A DNA stretch of 16,638 nucleotides. Origin: an archaeon (lineage in GTDB: Archaea; Thermoproteota; Nitrososphaeria; Nitrososphaerales; UBA183). The DNA is taken from NCBI GenBank assembly GCA_021788415.1, contig JAJYKR010000006.1:1-16638 (forward strand), given 5' to 3'. Numbering within the stretch: the stretch's first letter is position 1; each line of letters starts with the position of its first letter. Positions 1-6,075 of this stretch are shown one piece after another. A model generated the notes under the pieces. That model saw nothing but the letters and a program-made list of their open reading frames with translations, ran no database searches and had not been told where the DNA came from. The position numbers were made by a program, and so were the translations under genes.

Positions 1-679
1 AGTGAACGACCTCCTTGTCAAGGATGATCCCCTGGACCAGCTTCGTGTCCGTGAGGGCTCCACCGGGCTTCTTCTCGACCTTCACGTTGTCGATGTCCAC
101 CTTGAACCCGCCTTCGCGCTCCTCAGCTACCTGGAGGATGGCGTCCACAACCAACCCCGCCAGGTGCGGGGAGTCCTCGTTGACGAGCTTGGTGAGCATG
201 CTCGTGTTGGCGACCTTCAGTATCTCCGACCTGTTCTCAGGGTCCACCTTCTCGGCGATCTCCTCCAGTATCGCCTGGGCCTTCTCAGCCGCCCTCGAGT
301 AGCCGTCTACCACGACGACAGGGTGTACGTTCTTGTTGATCAGGTCCTCAGCCTTCTCGAGCAGCGCCCCGGCGACCACGACTGCGGATGTCGTCCCGTC
401 CCCCACCTCGTTGTCGGTCGCCTTGCTGATCTCCACCATCATCTTCGCCGCAGGATGCTGGACGTCCAGCTCCTTCAGCATCGTCGCGCCGTCGTTGGTT
501 ATCGTCACGTCCCCCATGGAGTCCACGAGCATCTTGTCCATCCCCCTAGGTCCCAGAGATGTCCTCACGACCTCCGCGATAAGCTTCGCAGCGGAAATGT
601 TGTTCCTCTGAGCCTCTCTCCCCCTGGACTCCCCGGAACCCTCTTTCAGAATGATGACTGGCTGTCCTGACGCTGACAT
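1..679 (-). CDS. ths: Thermosome subunit (group II chaperonin), 5' part
   Basis: This is an ATP-driven cytosolic folding chamber subunit that forms a double ring with a built-in lid. The minus strand from the ATG at 679 reads about 226 residues before the window ends, so the C-terminal half or more is missing (the family is about 540-560 residues). Visible group II chaperonin signatures are SLGPRGMDKMLVD near residues 41-53, TNDGATMLKEL near 61-71, and the nucleotide-binding VGDGTTSAVVVAGALL near 92-107. These define the equatorial ATPase domain; the fragment reaches into the intermediate/apical region. A TATA box (705-711) sits about 29 bases upstream of the ATG, implying a leaderless or nearly leaderless transcript. 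It is divergent from the aquaporin gene. Which paralogue (alpha, beta or gamma) cannot be told from this fragment. Confidence 0.95.
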   Translation of the reverse strand, partial: MSASGQPVIILKEGSGESRGREAQRNNISAAKLIAEVVRTSLGPRGMDKMLVDSMGDVTITNDGATMLKELDVQHPAAKMMVEISKATDNEVGDGTTSAVVVAGALLEKAEDLINKNVHPVVVVDGYSRAAEKAQAILEEIAEKVDPENRSEILKVANTSMLTKLVNEDSPHLAGLVVDAILQVAEEREGGFKVDIDNVKVEKKPGGALTDTKLVQGIILDKEVVH

Positions 680-695
680 TTCAGGGCCGGTATAC

Positions 696-706
696 AACCG
701 TCGGTT
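696..706. promoter_or_regulatory. Short inverted repeat in the thermosome promoter
   Basis: AACCG-T-CGGTT is a perfect 11-base inverted repeat with a single central base. It lies between the TATA box and the presumed start of transcription, a place where a repressor would block initiation. This is a candidate operator only; short GC-containing repeats can occur by chance. Confidence 0.3.
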
Positions 707-711
707 TATAA
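705..711 (-). promoter_or_regulatory. TATA box of the thermosome gene
   Basis: Read on the minus strand the sequence is CTTATAAACC, a good archaeal TATA box in an otherwise GC-rich region. Its centre is about 29 bases upstream of the ATG at 679, so transcription should begin within a few bases of the start codon. No Shine-Dalgarno sequence is visible, which fits leaderless translation. Confidence 0.7.
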
Positions 712-761
712 GAATTATCGTGATTTGAGACGGTAGGGCCGACCGGAGCCGGAGGAGGCAA

Positions 762-770
762 TTCTTAAGT
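762..770 (+). promoter_or_regulatory. Probable TATA element of the aquaporin gene
   Basis: TTCTTAAGT is the only AT-rich element in front of the aquaporin gene. Transcription would start near 790-792. That is downstream of the GTG at 785, which raises the possibility that translation really starts at the TTG at 800 or the GTG at 812. The match to a consensus TATA box is imperfect. Confidence 0.45.
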
Positions 771-784
771 GGCCTCTCCTGTCG

Positions 785-1495
785 GTGCGCTCGGACGTTT
801 TGTCTGCTTCAGTGAAGCTGTCAAGGAGACTTGCCGCCGAAGCCGTGGGGACCTTCGTGTTCGTCCTCGTGGGCGCGGGGTCTGCGGTCGGAACGGCCAG
901 CCTTGCCAGCCCCGGATCCGGGTCTGCGCTCCTGATCGCCGCCTTCGCCAACGGCCTCGGGCTGGCCATGGCCGTCTCCGCCACGATGGGGGTGTCTGGA
1001 GGCTCCCTCAACCCTGCCGTCACCCTCGGGCTCTGGGCAGGGAAGAAGCTCAGTTCCAGGGACGTGGTCCCATACATCGCAGCCGAGCTCGCCGGGGCGA
1101 TCGCAGCGGGCCTCGCCCTAGTCCTGTCGTTCCCAAGCGCCCTGGGCCAGGCGGTCAACTGGGGCTCCCCAGCCCTCAGCGGAGCGCTCAGCGTCGGGGA
1201 AGGCACAGCCATCGAAGCGCTGCTCACCTTCGTGCTGGTGATGGCGGTATACGGGACCGCAGTCGATTCCAGGGCTCCTAAGATCGGGGGCCTGGGGATA
1301 GGGATCGCGGTCCTCGCCGACGTCCTGGTGGCGGGGAACCTCACAGGGGCAGCGATGAACCCGGCCAGGGCCTTCGGCCCGATGCTCGCAGGAGGGTTCT
1401 ATCCGGGGTACTGGTACGTCTACCTTATCGGCCCCGTGATAGGCGGAGTCGTTGCGGGCCTGGTCTACAGATACCTCATCGAGAGCCCCGGCTGA
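785..1495 (+). CDS. Aquaporin / MIP-family channel
   Basis: A membrane channel of the major intrinsic protein family that passively conducts water and/or small uncharged solutes across the cytoplasmic membrane. It has 236 residues and six hydrophobic helices, with the two half-helix NPA boxes intact: SLNPAVTLG (N76-A78) and AAMNPARAFGP (N192-A194), the second followed by the conserved pore arginine R195. Aligning by hand from the NPA boxes, the selectivity filter reads N56/V180/A189/R195. This lacks the aromatic and histidine of classic water-only channels such as AqpZ and is closer to plant TIP-type filters. The start is uncertain: GTG 785 is the longest, but TTG 800 or GTG 812 fit the promoter better and would still leave the first helix intact. 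The gene stands alone, divergent from the thermosome, and the substrate cannot be fixed from sequence. Confidence 0.93.
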   Translation: MRSDVLSASVKLSRRLAAEAVGTFVFVLVGAGSAVGTASLASPGSGSALLIAAFANGLGLAMAVSATMGVSGGSLNPAVTLGLWAGKKLSSRDVVPYIAAELAGAIAAGLALVLSFPSALGQAVNWGSPALSGALSVGEGTAIEALLTFVLVMAVYGTAVDSRAPKIGGLGIGIAVLADVLVAGNLTGAAMNPARAFGPMLAGGFYPGYWYVYLIGPVIGGVVAGLVYRYLIESPG

Positions 1496-1507
1496 GAAGA
1501 GTCGGGA

Positions 1508-1516
1508 ATAAATATC
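1508..1516 (+). promoter_or_regulatory. TATA box of the GAF/fRMsr gene
   Basis: ATAAATATC, centred near 1512, stands out from the GC-rich background and predicts a transcription start near 1537-1539. That is only a few bases before the TTG at 1541, which supports a near-leaderless mRNA and a separate promoter from the aquaporin gene. Confidence 0.65.
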
Positions 1517-1540
1517 TCCAGTCGAGGGCGAATCGAGTCT

Positions 1541-2023
1541 TTGAAAACCGCCATGACGAGGCTGAGCAGGGAGCAGGCGAAGGAACTGCTGGTCAGGATC
1601 GATACAGCGGTCGGTGCTTCCAAGGGGAAGGCCGCGAGAGAGGCGATAGTGAAGGTCCTGAACTCCGCGGTCCAGTCATACACTTGGGTCGGAATCTACT
1701 CCGCCGAGGGGAAGGACCTCGTCCTTGACGCATGGTCCGGTCCTGCGGCCACGGAGCACACGCGGATCCCGATAGGCAAGGGCGTCTGCGGCTTCGCAGC
1801 CAAGGCCGGGAGGACCGAGATAGTCTCGGACGTCAGCAAAGACCCCCGGTACCTTCAGTGCTTCCTTTCGACGAAGTCTGAGATAGTCGTCCCAGTCCTG
1901 AGCCAGGGCACGGTCGTTGGGGAGATAGACATCGACGGCGACCAGCTCGACGCCTTCTCCTCGCTTGACAGGGAGTTCCTCGAGGCGGTCGCGAAGAAGG
2001 CAGCGAGCCACTGGACCGCATAG
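1541..2023 (+). CDS. msrC: Free methionine-(R)-sulfoxide reductase, GAF domain
   Basis: A 160-residue single GAF-domain protein expected in the cytosol, where it would reduce free methionine-R-sulfoxide back to methionine. The family hallmark is clear: TRIPIGKGVCGFAA (C83), then DPRYLQC (C107) and STKSEIVVPV, ending in the EIDIDGD and FSSLDREFLE segments. The two cysteines are 24 residues apart, as in E. coli MsrC (C94 and C118). The position of the third E. coli cysteine (C84) is a histidine, H73. From memory, a two-cysteine 'type II' enzyme has been described from Thermoplasma. The start could be TTG 1541, favoured by the TATA box, or ATG 1553. A signalling GAF domain is the alternative, but the conserved cysteines and lack of other domains favour the reductase. 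A perfect palindrome begins just 3 bases past its stop codon. Confidence 0.85.
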   Translation: MKTAMTRLSREQAKELLVRIDTAVGASKGKAAREAIVKVLNSAVQSYTWVGIYSAEGKDLVLDAWSGPAATEHTRIPIGKGVCGFAAKAGRTEIVSDVSKDPRYLQCFLSTKSEIVVPVLSQGTVVGEIDIDGDQLDAFSSLDREFLEAVAKKAASHWTA

Positions 2024-2026
2024 AAT

Positions 2027-2044
2027 TCATAACATATGTTATGA
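2027..2044. promoter_or_regulatory. Perfect 18-bp palindrome upstream of sufC (candidate operator)
   Basis: TCATAACATATGTTATGA is perfectly self-complementary over 18 bases. It lies immediately upstream of the sufC TATA box and overlaps the place where the TFB recognition element should be. Its core ATAACATATGTTAT recurs with one change in front of sufB (2875-2888). A dimeric DNA-binding regulator is the natural reading. No regulator gene is present in the window. Confidence 0.7.
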
Positions 2045-2046
2045 GG

Positions 2047-2055
2047 CTTAAATAG
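2047..2055 (+). promoter_or_regulatory. TATA box of the suf operon (sufC promoter)
   Basis: CTTAAATAG centred near 2051 places the transcription start about 3-5 bases before the sufC ATG at 2081. No Shine-Dalgarno sequence precedes the ATG, in keeping with a very short leader. Confidence 0.65.
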
Positions 2056-2080
2056 AAGCCAAATTCGCGGCATATAGCAG

Positions 2081-2857
2081 ATGAAGCTCGAAATCAGGGA
2101 CCTCCACGCGTCGGTCGAAGGGAAGGAGATCCTCAAGGGGGTCAACCTGACGCTGGACCAGGGCGAGACCCACGCGCTCATGGGCCCGAACGGCTCCGGC
2201 AAGAGCACACTCGCCTACACCCTGATGGGGCATCCAAAGTACCAGGTGACCTCCGGCCAGGTGACCATCGACGGCGAGAGCCTTATCGGTCTCACTCCAG
2301 ACAAGAGGGTGAAGAAGGGGCTCTTCCTGGCCTTCCAATATCCGGTGAGCGTCCAGGGGGTCAGCATGTTCTCATTCCTGAGGGCGGCCTACAACAGCTC
2401 GAGGCCGGCCGGGACGGAGCCTCCCACGATCTTCGAGTTCAGGGAGGCCGTAGCCGAGAAGCTCAAGATGCTCAGCATGGACGAGTCGTTCCTGAACCGC
2501 TACCTGAACGAGGGCTTCTCCGGCGGGGAGAAGAAGCGGGCCGAGATCCTGCAGATGGCTCTGATGCAGCCGAAGTTCGCGGTCCTCGATGAGACCGACT
2601 CGGGGCTAGACATCGACGCCCTCAGGATAGTCGCGGAGGGGATCAACAAGGTCTCCGGACCGGGCACCGGGGCCCTCCTGATAACCCACTACCAGAGGAT
2701 ACTCAAGTATGTGAAGCCCCAGTTCGTCCACGTCATGTTCCAAGGAAGGATAATCGAGTCAGGCGGGGAGGAGCTCTCCAGGCTGCTTGAAGAGAAGGGG
2801 TACACCTGGATCCAGGGCTACAAGGAGGAAGAGCAGGTCGCCCACCAGGCCCCATAA
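2081..2857 (+). CDS. sufC: SufC, Fe-S cluster assembly ATPase
   Basis: The ABC-type ATPase of the SufBCD scaffold. ATP binding drives the conformational change that lets SufB-SufD build an iron-sulfur cluster in the cytosol. All ATPase motifs are intact in 258 residues: Walker A GPNGSGKST (35-43), Q-loop Q86 in AFQYPV, signature FSGGEKKR (146-153), Walker B FAVLDETDSGLD (166-177) and switch H203 in LITHYQR. The SufC-typical phrases EGFSGGEKKR and DETDSGLDIDAL distinguish it from transporter ATPases, and no membrane partner is nearby. It is the first gene of sufC-sufB-sufD-Rieske-sufS-sufU, with its own TATA box and an upstream palindrome. The ATG start is fixed by the promoter position and family length. 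Confidence 0.97.
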   Translation: MKLEIRDLHASVEGKEILKGVNLTLDQGETHALMGPNGSGKSTLAYTLMGHPKYQVTSGQVTIDGESLIGLTPDKRVKKGLFLAFQYPVSVQGVSMFSFLRAAYNSSRPAGTEPPTIFEFREAVAEKLKMLSMDESFLNRYLNEGFSGGEKKRAEILQMALMQPKFAVLDETDSGLDIDALRIVAEGINKVSGPGTGALLITHYQRILKYVKPQFVHVMFQGRIIESGGEELSRLLEEKGYTWIQGYKEEEQVAHQAP

Positions 2858-2858
2858 C

Positions 2859-2868
2859 ACTTTTAACG
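2859..2868 (+). promoter_or_regulatory. Possible second TATA box, upstream of sufB
   Basis: ACTTTTAACG is AT-rich and would start transcription near 2889-2891, leaving about an 18-base leader before the sufB TTG. The palindromic element at 2875-2888 would then lie between TATA box and start site. An alternative TATA-like stretch, TTATATTC (2885-2892), would put the start site downstream of the TTG and is less likely. Confidence 0.4.
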
Positions 2869-2874
2869 AGGAAA

Positions 2875-2888
2875 ATAACCTATGTTAT
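2875..2888. promoter_or_regulatory. Palindromic element upstream of sufB (second copy)
   Basis: ATAACCTATGTTAT matches the core of the sufC palindrome at 13 of 14 positions and keeps both half-sites, ATAAC and GTTAT, at the same 4-base spacing. It lies in the 50-base gap between sufC and sufB. Conservation of a rare AT-rich motif at two points of one operon in GC-rich DNA argues for a real binding site. Confidence 0.65.
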
Positions 2889-2907
2889 ATTCGAGCGTGA
2901 AACAGGA

Positions 2908-4317
2908 TTGAGCTCAAAGACAGACATCATAACCGACGACTACAAGGAGAAGTACGGGTTCAGCGACCCGGTCGAGTCCTACGCAGTCCAGGGGATCAAG
3001 GGGCTCAGCGAAAGGGTGGTCCAGGAGATCGTGCGGCTCCACGACGAGCCAGCTTGGATGGAGCAGATCAGGATGAGGGCCCTGAAGCACTTCTTCAGCT
3101 TGAAGCCTCCGGCCTGGGCTCCTGACCTCGCAGACATCGACTTCCAGAGCTTCTACTACTACGCCCGCCCGACCGCGAAGGCGGCCGACTCTTGGGACCA
3201 GCTCCCGGAGTACATCAAGAGGACCTACGACAAGCTCGGCATCACCGAGGCGGAGAAGAAGTTCCTCGCTGGGGTCGGCGCGGTCTACGAGAGCGAAGCG
3301 GTCTACCACAGCATACAGGGGGAGCTCGAGAAGCAGGGGGTCGTCTTCACCGACACCGTGACCGCGCTGAAGCAGTACCCTGACATCATGAAGAAGTACT
3401 TCGGCACAGTCGTGCCGTTCCAGGACAACTACATCGCCGCCCTGCAGACCGCGGTGTGGAGCGCAGGCTCCTTCGTCTACGTCCCGGAGGGGGTGAAGGT
3501 CCCGATGATCCTCCAGGCGTACTTCAGGATCAACGAGAGGAAGATGGGGCAGTTCGAAAGGACGCTGATCGTCGCCGAGCCATACAGCGAGGTGTCCTAC
3601 AACGAAGGGTGCTCCGCCCCAGTCTATTCCGCCCAGTCACTCCACTCAGCCATAGTGGAGATAGTCGCTAGGAAGGGCTCGCTGGTGAAGTACACGACCC
3701 TGCAGAACTGGTCCAGGGACGTCCTCAACCTCGTGACGAAGAGGGCCCATGCCCACGAAGACGCTACGGTGTCATGGGTGGACTTCAACGGGGGCTCCCG
3801 GCTCACGAGGAAGTACCCTTCGGTCTACCTCGTCGGCCCCAGGGCGAAGGCGGACATCATCTCGGTCGCCTATGCCGGGCCGGGGCAGGTGCAGGACACG
3901 GGCGCGAAGGCCATCCACCTGGCAAAGGACACGACCTCGAAAATCATCTCCCGCTCGGTCTCCAAGGGGGGCGGGCACACCGCCTATCGGGGACTCCTTC
4001 ACATCGCGAAGGGGGCGACGAACGTGAAGTCCACGGTCAGGTGCGACGCCCTCCTCGTGGACCCGATCAGCACGACGGCGACGTACCCGTACATGGAGAT
4101 ACAGGAAGACGACGCCACCGTGACCCACGAGGCCAGCGTCGGCAAGGTCGGCGAGGAGCAGCTCTTCTACCTGATGTCCAGAGGGATATCAGAAGGGGAC
4201 GCGCTCAGCATGGTCGTCAACGGGTTCATGGAGCCCTTCGCGAAGGAGCTCCCCATGACGTACGCGGTAGAGTTCAACCGCCTTATGTCGCTGGAAATGA
4301 CCAACGCAGTCGGCTAG
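2908..4317 (+). CDS. sufB: SufB, Fe-S cluster scaffold protein
   Basis: The scaffold subunit of SufBC2D, on which sulfide and iron are assembled. It has 469 residues, normal for the family, with a right-handed beta-helix core. The essential cysteine and glutamate (C405 and E434 in E. coli) correspond to C379 in STVRCDALLV and E408 in VTHEASVGKV. Other family landmarks are NEGCSAP (C235), the QNWSRDVLNLVTKR segment and the C-terminal GEEQLFYLMSRGIS...VNGFMEPFAKELPM. The C-terminal half resembles the Bacillus/archaeal type rather than E. coli. Translation starts at TTG 2908; no in-frame ATG is suitably placed. It has a 50-base gap from sufC that carries a possible internal promoter and the palindromic element, and sits 25 bases before sufD. 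Confidence 0.97.
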   Translation: MSSKTDIITDDYKEKYGFSDPVESYAVQGIKGLSERVVQEIVRLHDEPAWMEQIRMRALKHFFSLKPPAWAPDLADIDFQSFYYYARPTAKAADSWDQLPEYIKRTYDKLGITEAEKKFLAGVGAVYESEAVYHSIQGELEKQGVVFTDTVTALKQYPDIMKKYFGTVVPFQDNYIAALQTAVWSAGSFVYVPEGVKVPMILQAYFRINERKMGQFERTLIVAEPYSEVSYNEGCSAPVYSAQSLHSAIVEIVARKGSLVKYTTLQNWSRDVLNLVTKRAHAHEDATVSWVDFNGGSRLTRKYPSVYLVGPRAKADIISVAYAGPGQVQDTGAKAIHLAKDTTSKIISRSVSKGGGHTAYRGLLHIAKGATNVKSTVRCDALLVDPISTTATYPYMEIQEDDATVTHEASVGKVGEEQLFYLMSRGISEGDALSMVVNGFMEPFAKELPMTYAVEFNRLMSLEMTNAVG

Positions 4318-4342
4318 GGTCGGCGCAGGGGCCAGAGCGAGC

Positions 4343-5755
4343 TTGTCAATGACTGCGGTGTCTTCGTTCGGCGAGGACCTGGTGAGGTCGATCTCTGCCT
4401 CCCTGGGCGAGCCGTCCTGGCTCGAAACCTCGAGGCTCGAGGCGTTCAAGCAGTTCGCGTCCCTCCCTCCGGAGAAGAACCCGCTCTACACCAAGTACGT
4501 GAGCGCCTTCTCCTTCCCCCTTGAGCGGTTCCGGATCGTCCCTGGAAGGTCCGCAGTCGACTTCAGGAGCTTCTTCAGCGGCTTCCTGACCGGCAAGGAG
4601 AGCAACATACTCCTCCAGGGCAACGAGACCCAGGTCCACGCGGAGCTCGAGGAGGACCTGGCTTCCCAGGGGGTCTCCCTCATGTCGTTCCACGAGGCCC
4701 TCAAGAGGGACGAAGCGGAGGTCAGGAGGCTCGTCGAGGGGAGGCTCGTGAAGTCCGAGGGGGACAAGTTCGCTGCCTTCGTGAACGCCTTCTACACCGG
4801 CGGCGCCTTCGTCCGCGTGCCTGCGGGTGTGACGCTCGACCGCCCTCTCAGAAGGATGACCCTGCTCGACTCCCCGAAGACTTCTGTCGTGGAGCAGACC
4901 TTCGTCATAGCCGGGGAGCAGTCGAGGCTCGTCTACCTCGAGGAGCTCTACTCGAAGGGGGAGCCGTCCCCAGCCTTCGTGGCTTCGAACTCCGAGGTCC
5001 TTGCTGGGCCTGGCTCCCACGTCGACTTCTCTTCCATCCAGCTGCTCGACGACCAGACCACCCACGTCTCCAACCGGGGGGTCGGGGTCTCGAACGACGC
5101 CAGGGCGACTGTGAGCTCCCTCTCCCTCGGCGCCGCAGTCTCCCGTTCGAGAATGAACTTCCACCTGAACGGAAGGGGTTCGCTGGCGGAAGGCTTCGAG
5201 ATCTTCTTCACGGACGGGAAGCAGAGGTACGACCTCGAAACCAACCTCGTCCACAACTCCCCTGACTCGACCGGCTCGACCCAGGCGAGGGGTGTCCTGA
5301 AGGGGGAGTCGCAGTCGATATTCAAGGGGATGATCAAGATAGTCAACGCAGCCAAGAACTCAAAGTCCTACCTCGCCCACCACGCCATGATCCTCGAGCG
5401 GACGGCGAAGTCAGACGGCGTTCCGAGCCTCGAGATCGACAACAACGAGGTGAGGGCCACCCACTCGGCTTCGGTCGCCCAGATAGACGACGAGCAGCTG
5501 TTCTACCTGATGGCGAGGGGACTTTCGCCAGACGAGGCGAAGAAGATGGTCGTCCTCGGGTTCTTCGAGCCCGTCCTCTCGAGGGTTCCGATCGAGCAGA
5601 CGAGAGAGGGGGCGAGGTTCATGATCGAGGGCAAGTGGTACGGCGAGAAGAGGCGCCTCGTCGACGCGGAGACGCTCCTCGCTGAGACTGGGGAGCTCAT
5701 CCCTGAAGTCAAAGAGTCCGAAGACATCTTCGAAAGGCACTACAAGTACAGGTAA
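4343..5755 (+). CDS. sufD: SufD, Fe-S assembly scaffold partner
   Basis: The SufB paralogue that pairs with it in the SufBC2D complex and is needed for iron entry. It has 470 residues with the beta-helix core. The conserved histidine corresponding to H360 of E. coli SufD is H374 in RATHSASVAQIDDEQLFYLMARGLS, and it replaces the SufB glutamate context (HEAS becomes HSAS), which separates SufD from SufB. I see no cysteine anywhere in the protein, so it cannot itself carry persulfide. Start is TTG 4343 or ATG 4349, two codons later. It follows sufB by 25 bases without a visible promoter, so the two are probably co-transcribed, and it precedes the Rieske gene by 6 bases. Confidence 0.96.
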   Translation: MSMTAVSSFGEDLVRSISASLGEPSWLETSRLEAFKQFASLPPEKNPLYTKYVSAFSFPLERFRIVPGRSAVDFRSFFSGFLTGKESNILLQGNETQVHAELEEDLASQGVSLMSFHEALKRDEAEVRRLVEGRLVKSEGDKFAAFVNAFYTGGAFVRVPAGVTLDRPLRRMTLLDSPKTSVVEQTFVIAGEQSRLVYLEELYSKGEPSPAFVASNSEVLAGPGSHVDFSSIQLLDDQTTHVSNRGVGVSNDARATVSSLSLGAAVSRSRMNFHLNGRGSLAEGFEIFFTDGKQRYDLETNLVHNSPDSTGSTQARGVLKGESQSIFKGMIKIVNAAKNSKSYLAHHAMILERTAKSDGVPSLEIDNNEVRATHSASVAQIDDEQLFYLMARGLSPDEAKKMVVLGFFEPVLSRVPIEQTREGARFMIEGKWYGEKRRLVDAETLLAETGELIPEVKESEDIFERHYKYR

Positions 5756-5761
5756 CCGGCG

Positions 5762-6070
5762 TTGGGTGAATTCATCCCTGCCATGAAGGCCGCCGACCTA
5801 GGAGAGGGGACGATATCGACGGTCGACCTCAACGGGGTGCACCTGCTCCTGTCGAAGATCGGTGGCGAAGTCTACGCGGTGAGCGGGACGTGCACCCACG
5901 AGGAGACAGACCTCGGGCTTGGGTTTGTCATCGAGGACAGGATCGTGTGCCCCCTCCACCTTTCACAGTTCGAGCTCAAGACCGGGCAGGTCGTCAACCC
6001 CCCTGCCACAGTTCCCCTCCGGCGCTTCAACGTCAAGGTCTTAGGGGACACGATTTTTATCGAGGTATAG
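5762..6070 (+). CDS. Rieske-type [2Fe-2S] ferredoxin in the suf operon
   Basis: A small soluble protein of 102 residues with a complete Rieske site: C44-T-H46 in GTCTHEE and C63-PL-H66 in VCPLHLSQFE, giving two Cys and two His ligands to a [2Fe-2S] cluster. It lacks a membrane helix or signal peptide, so it resembles the NirD/dioxygenase ferredoxin type, not the cytochrome bc subunit. It lies 6 bases after sufD and 5 bases before sufS, so it is very likely translated from the same mRNA. The inferred role is electron donation during cluster assembly, or a regulatory or acceptor role; this is not shown by the sequence. Start is TTG 5762, or possibly ATG 5783. Confidence 0.93.
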   Translation: MGEFIPAMKAADLGEGTISTVDLNGVHLLLSKIGGEVYAVSGTCTHEETDLGLGFVIEDRIVCPLHLSQFELKTGQVVNPPATVPLRRFNVKVLGDTIFIEV

Positions 6071-6075
6071 CGAGG

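Noticed and set aside
2..670. 222-codon plus-strand open frame over the thermosome
   Set aside because: Antisense to a clear thermosome gene; a by-product of GC-rich third positions, with no recognisable domain or promoter.
4346..5254. 302-codon minus-strand open frame over sufD
   Set aside because: Lies wholly opposite sufD; arginine/glutamate-rich composition is typical of a reversed GC-rich gene.
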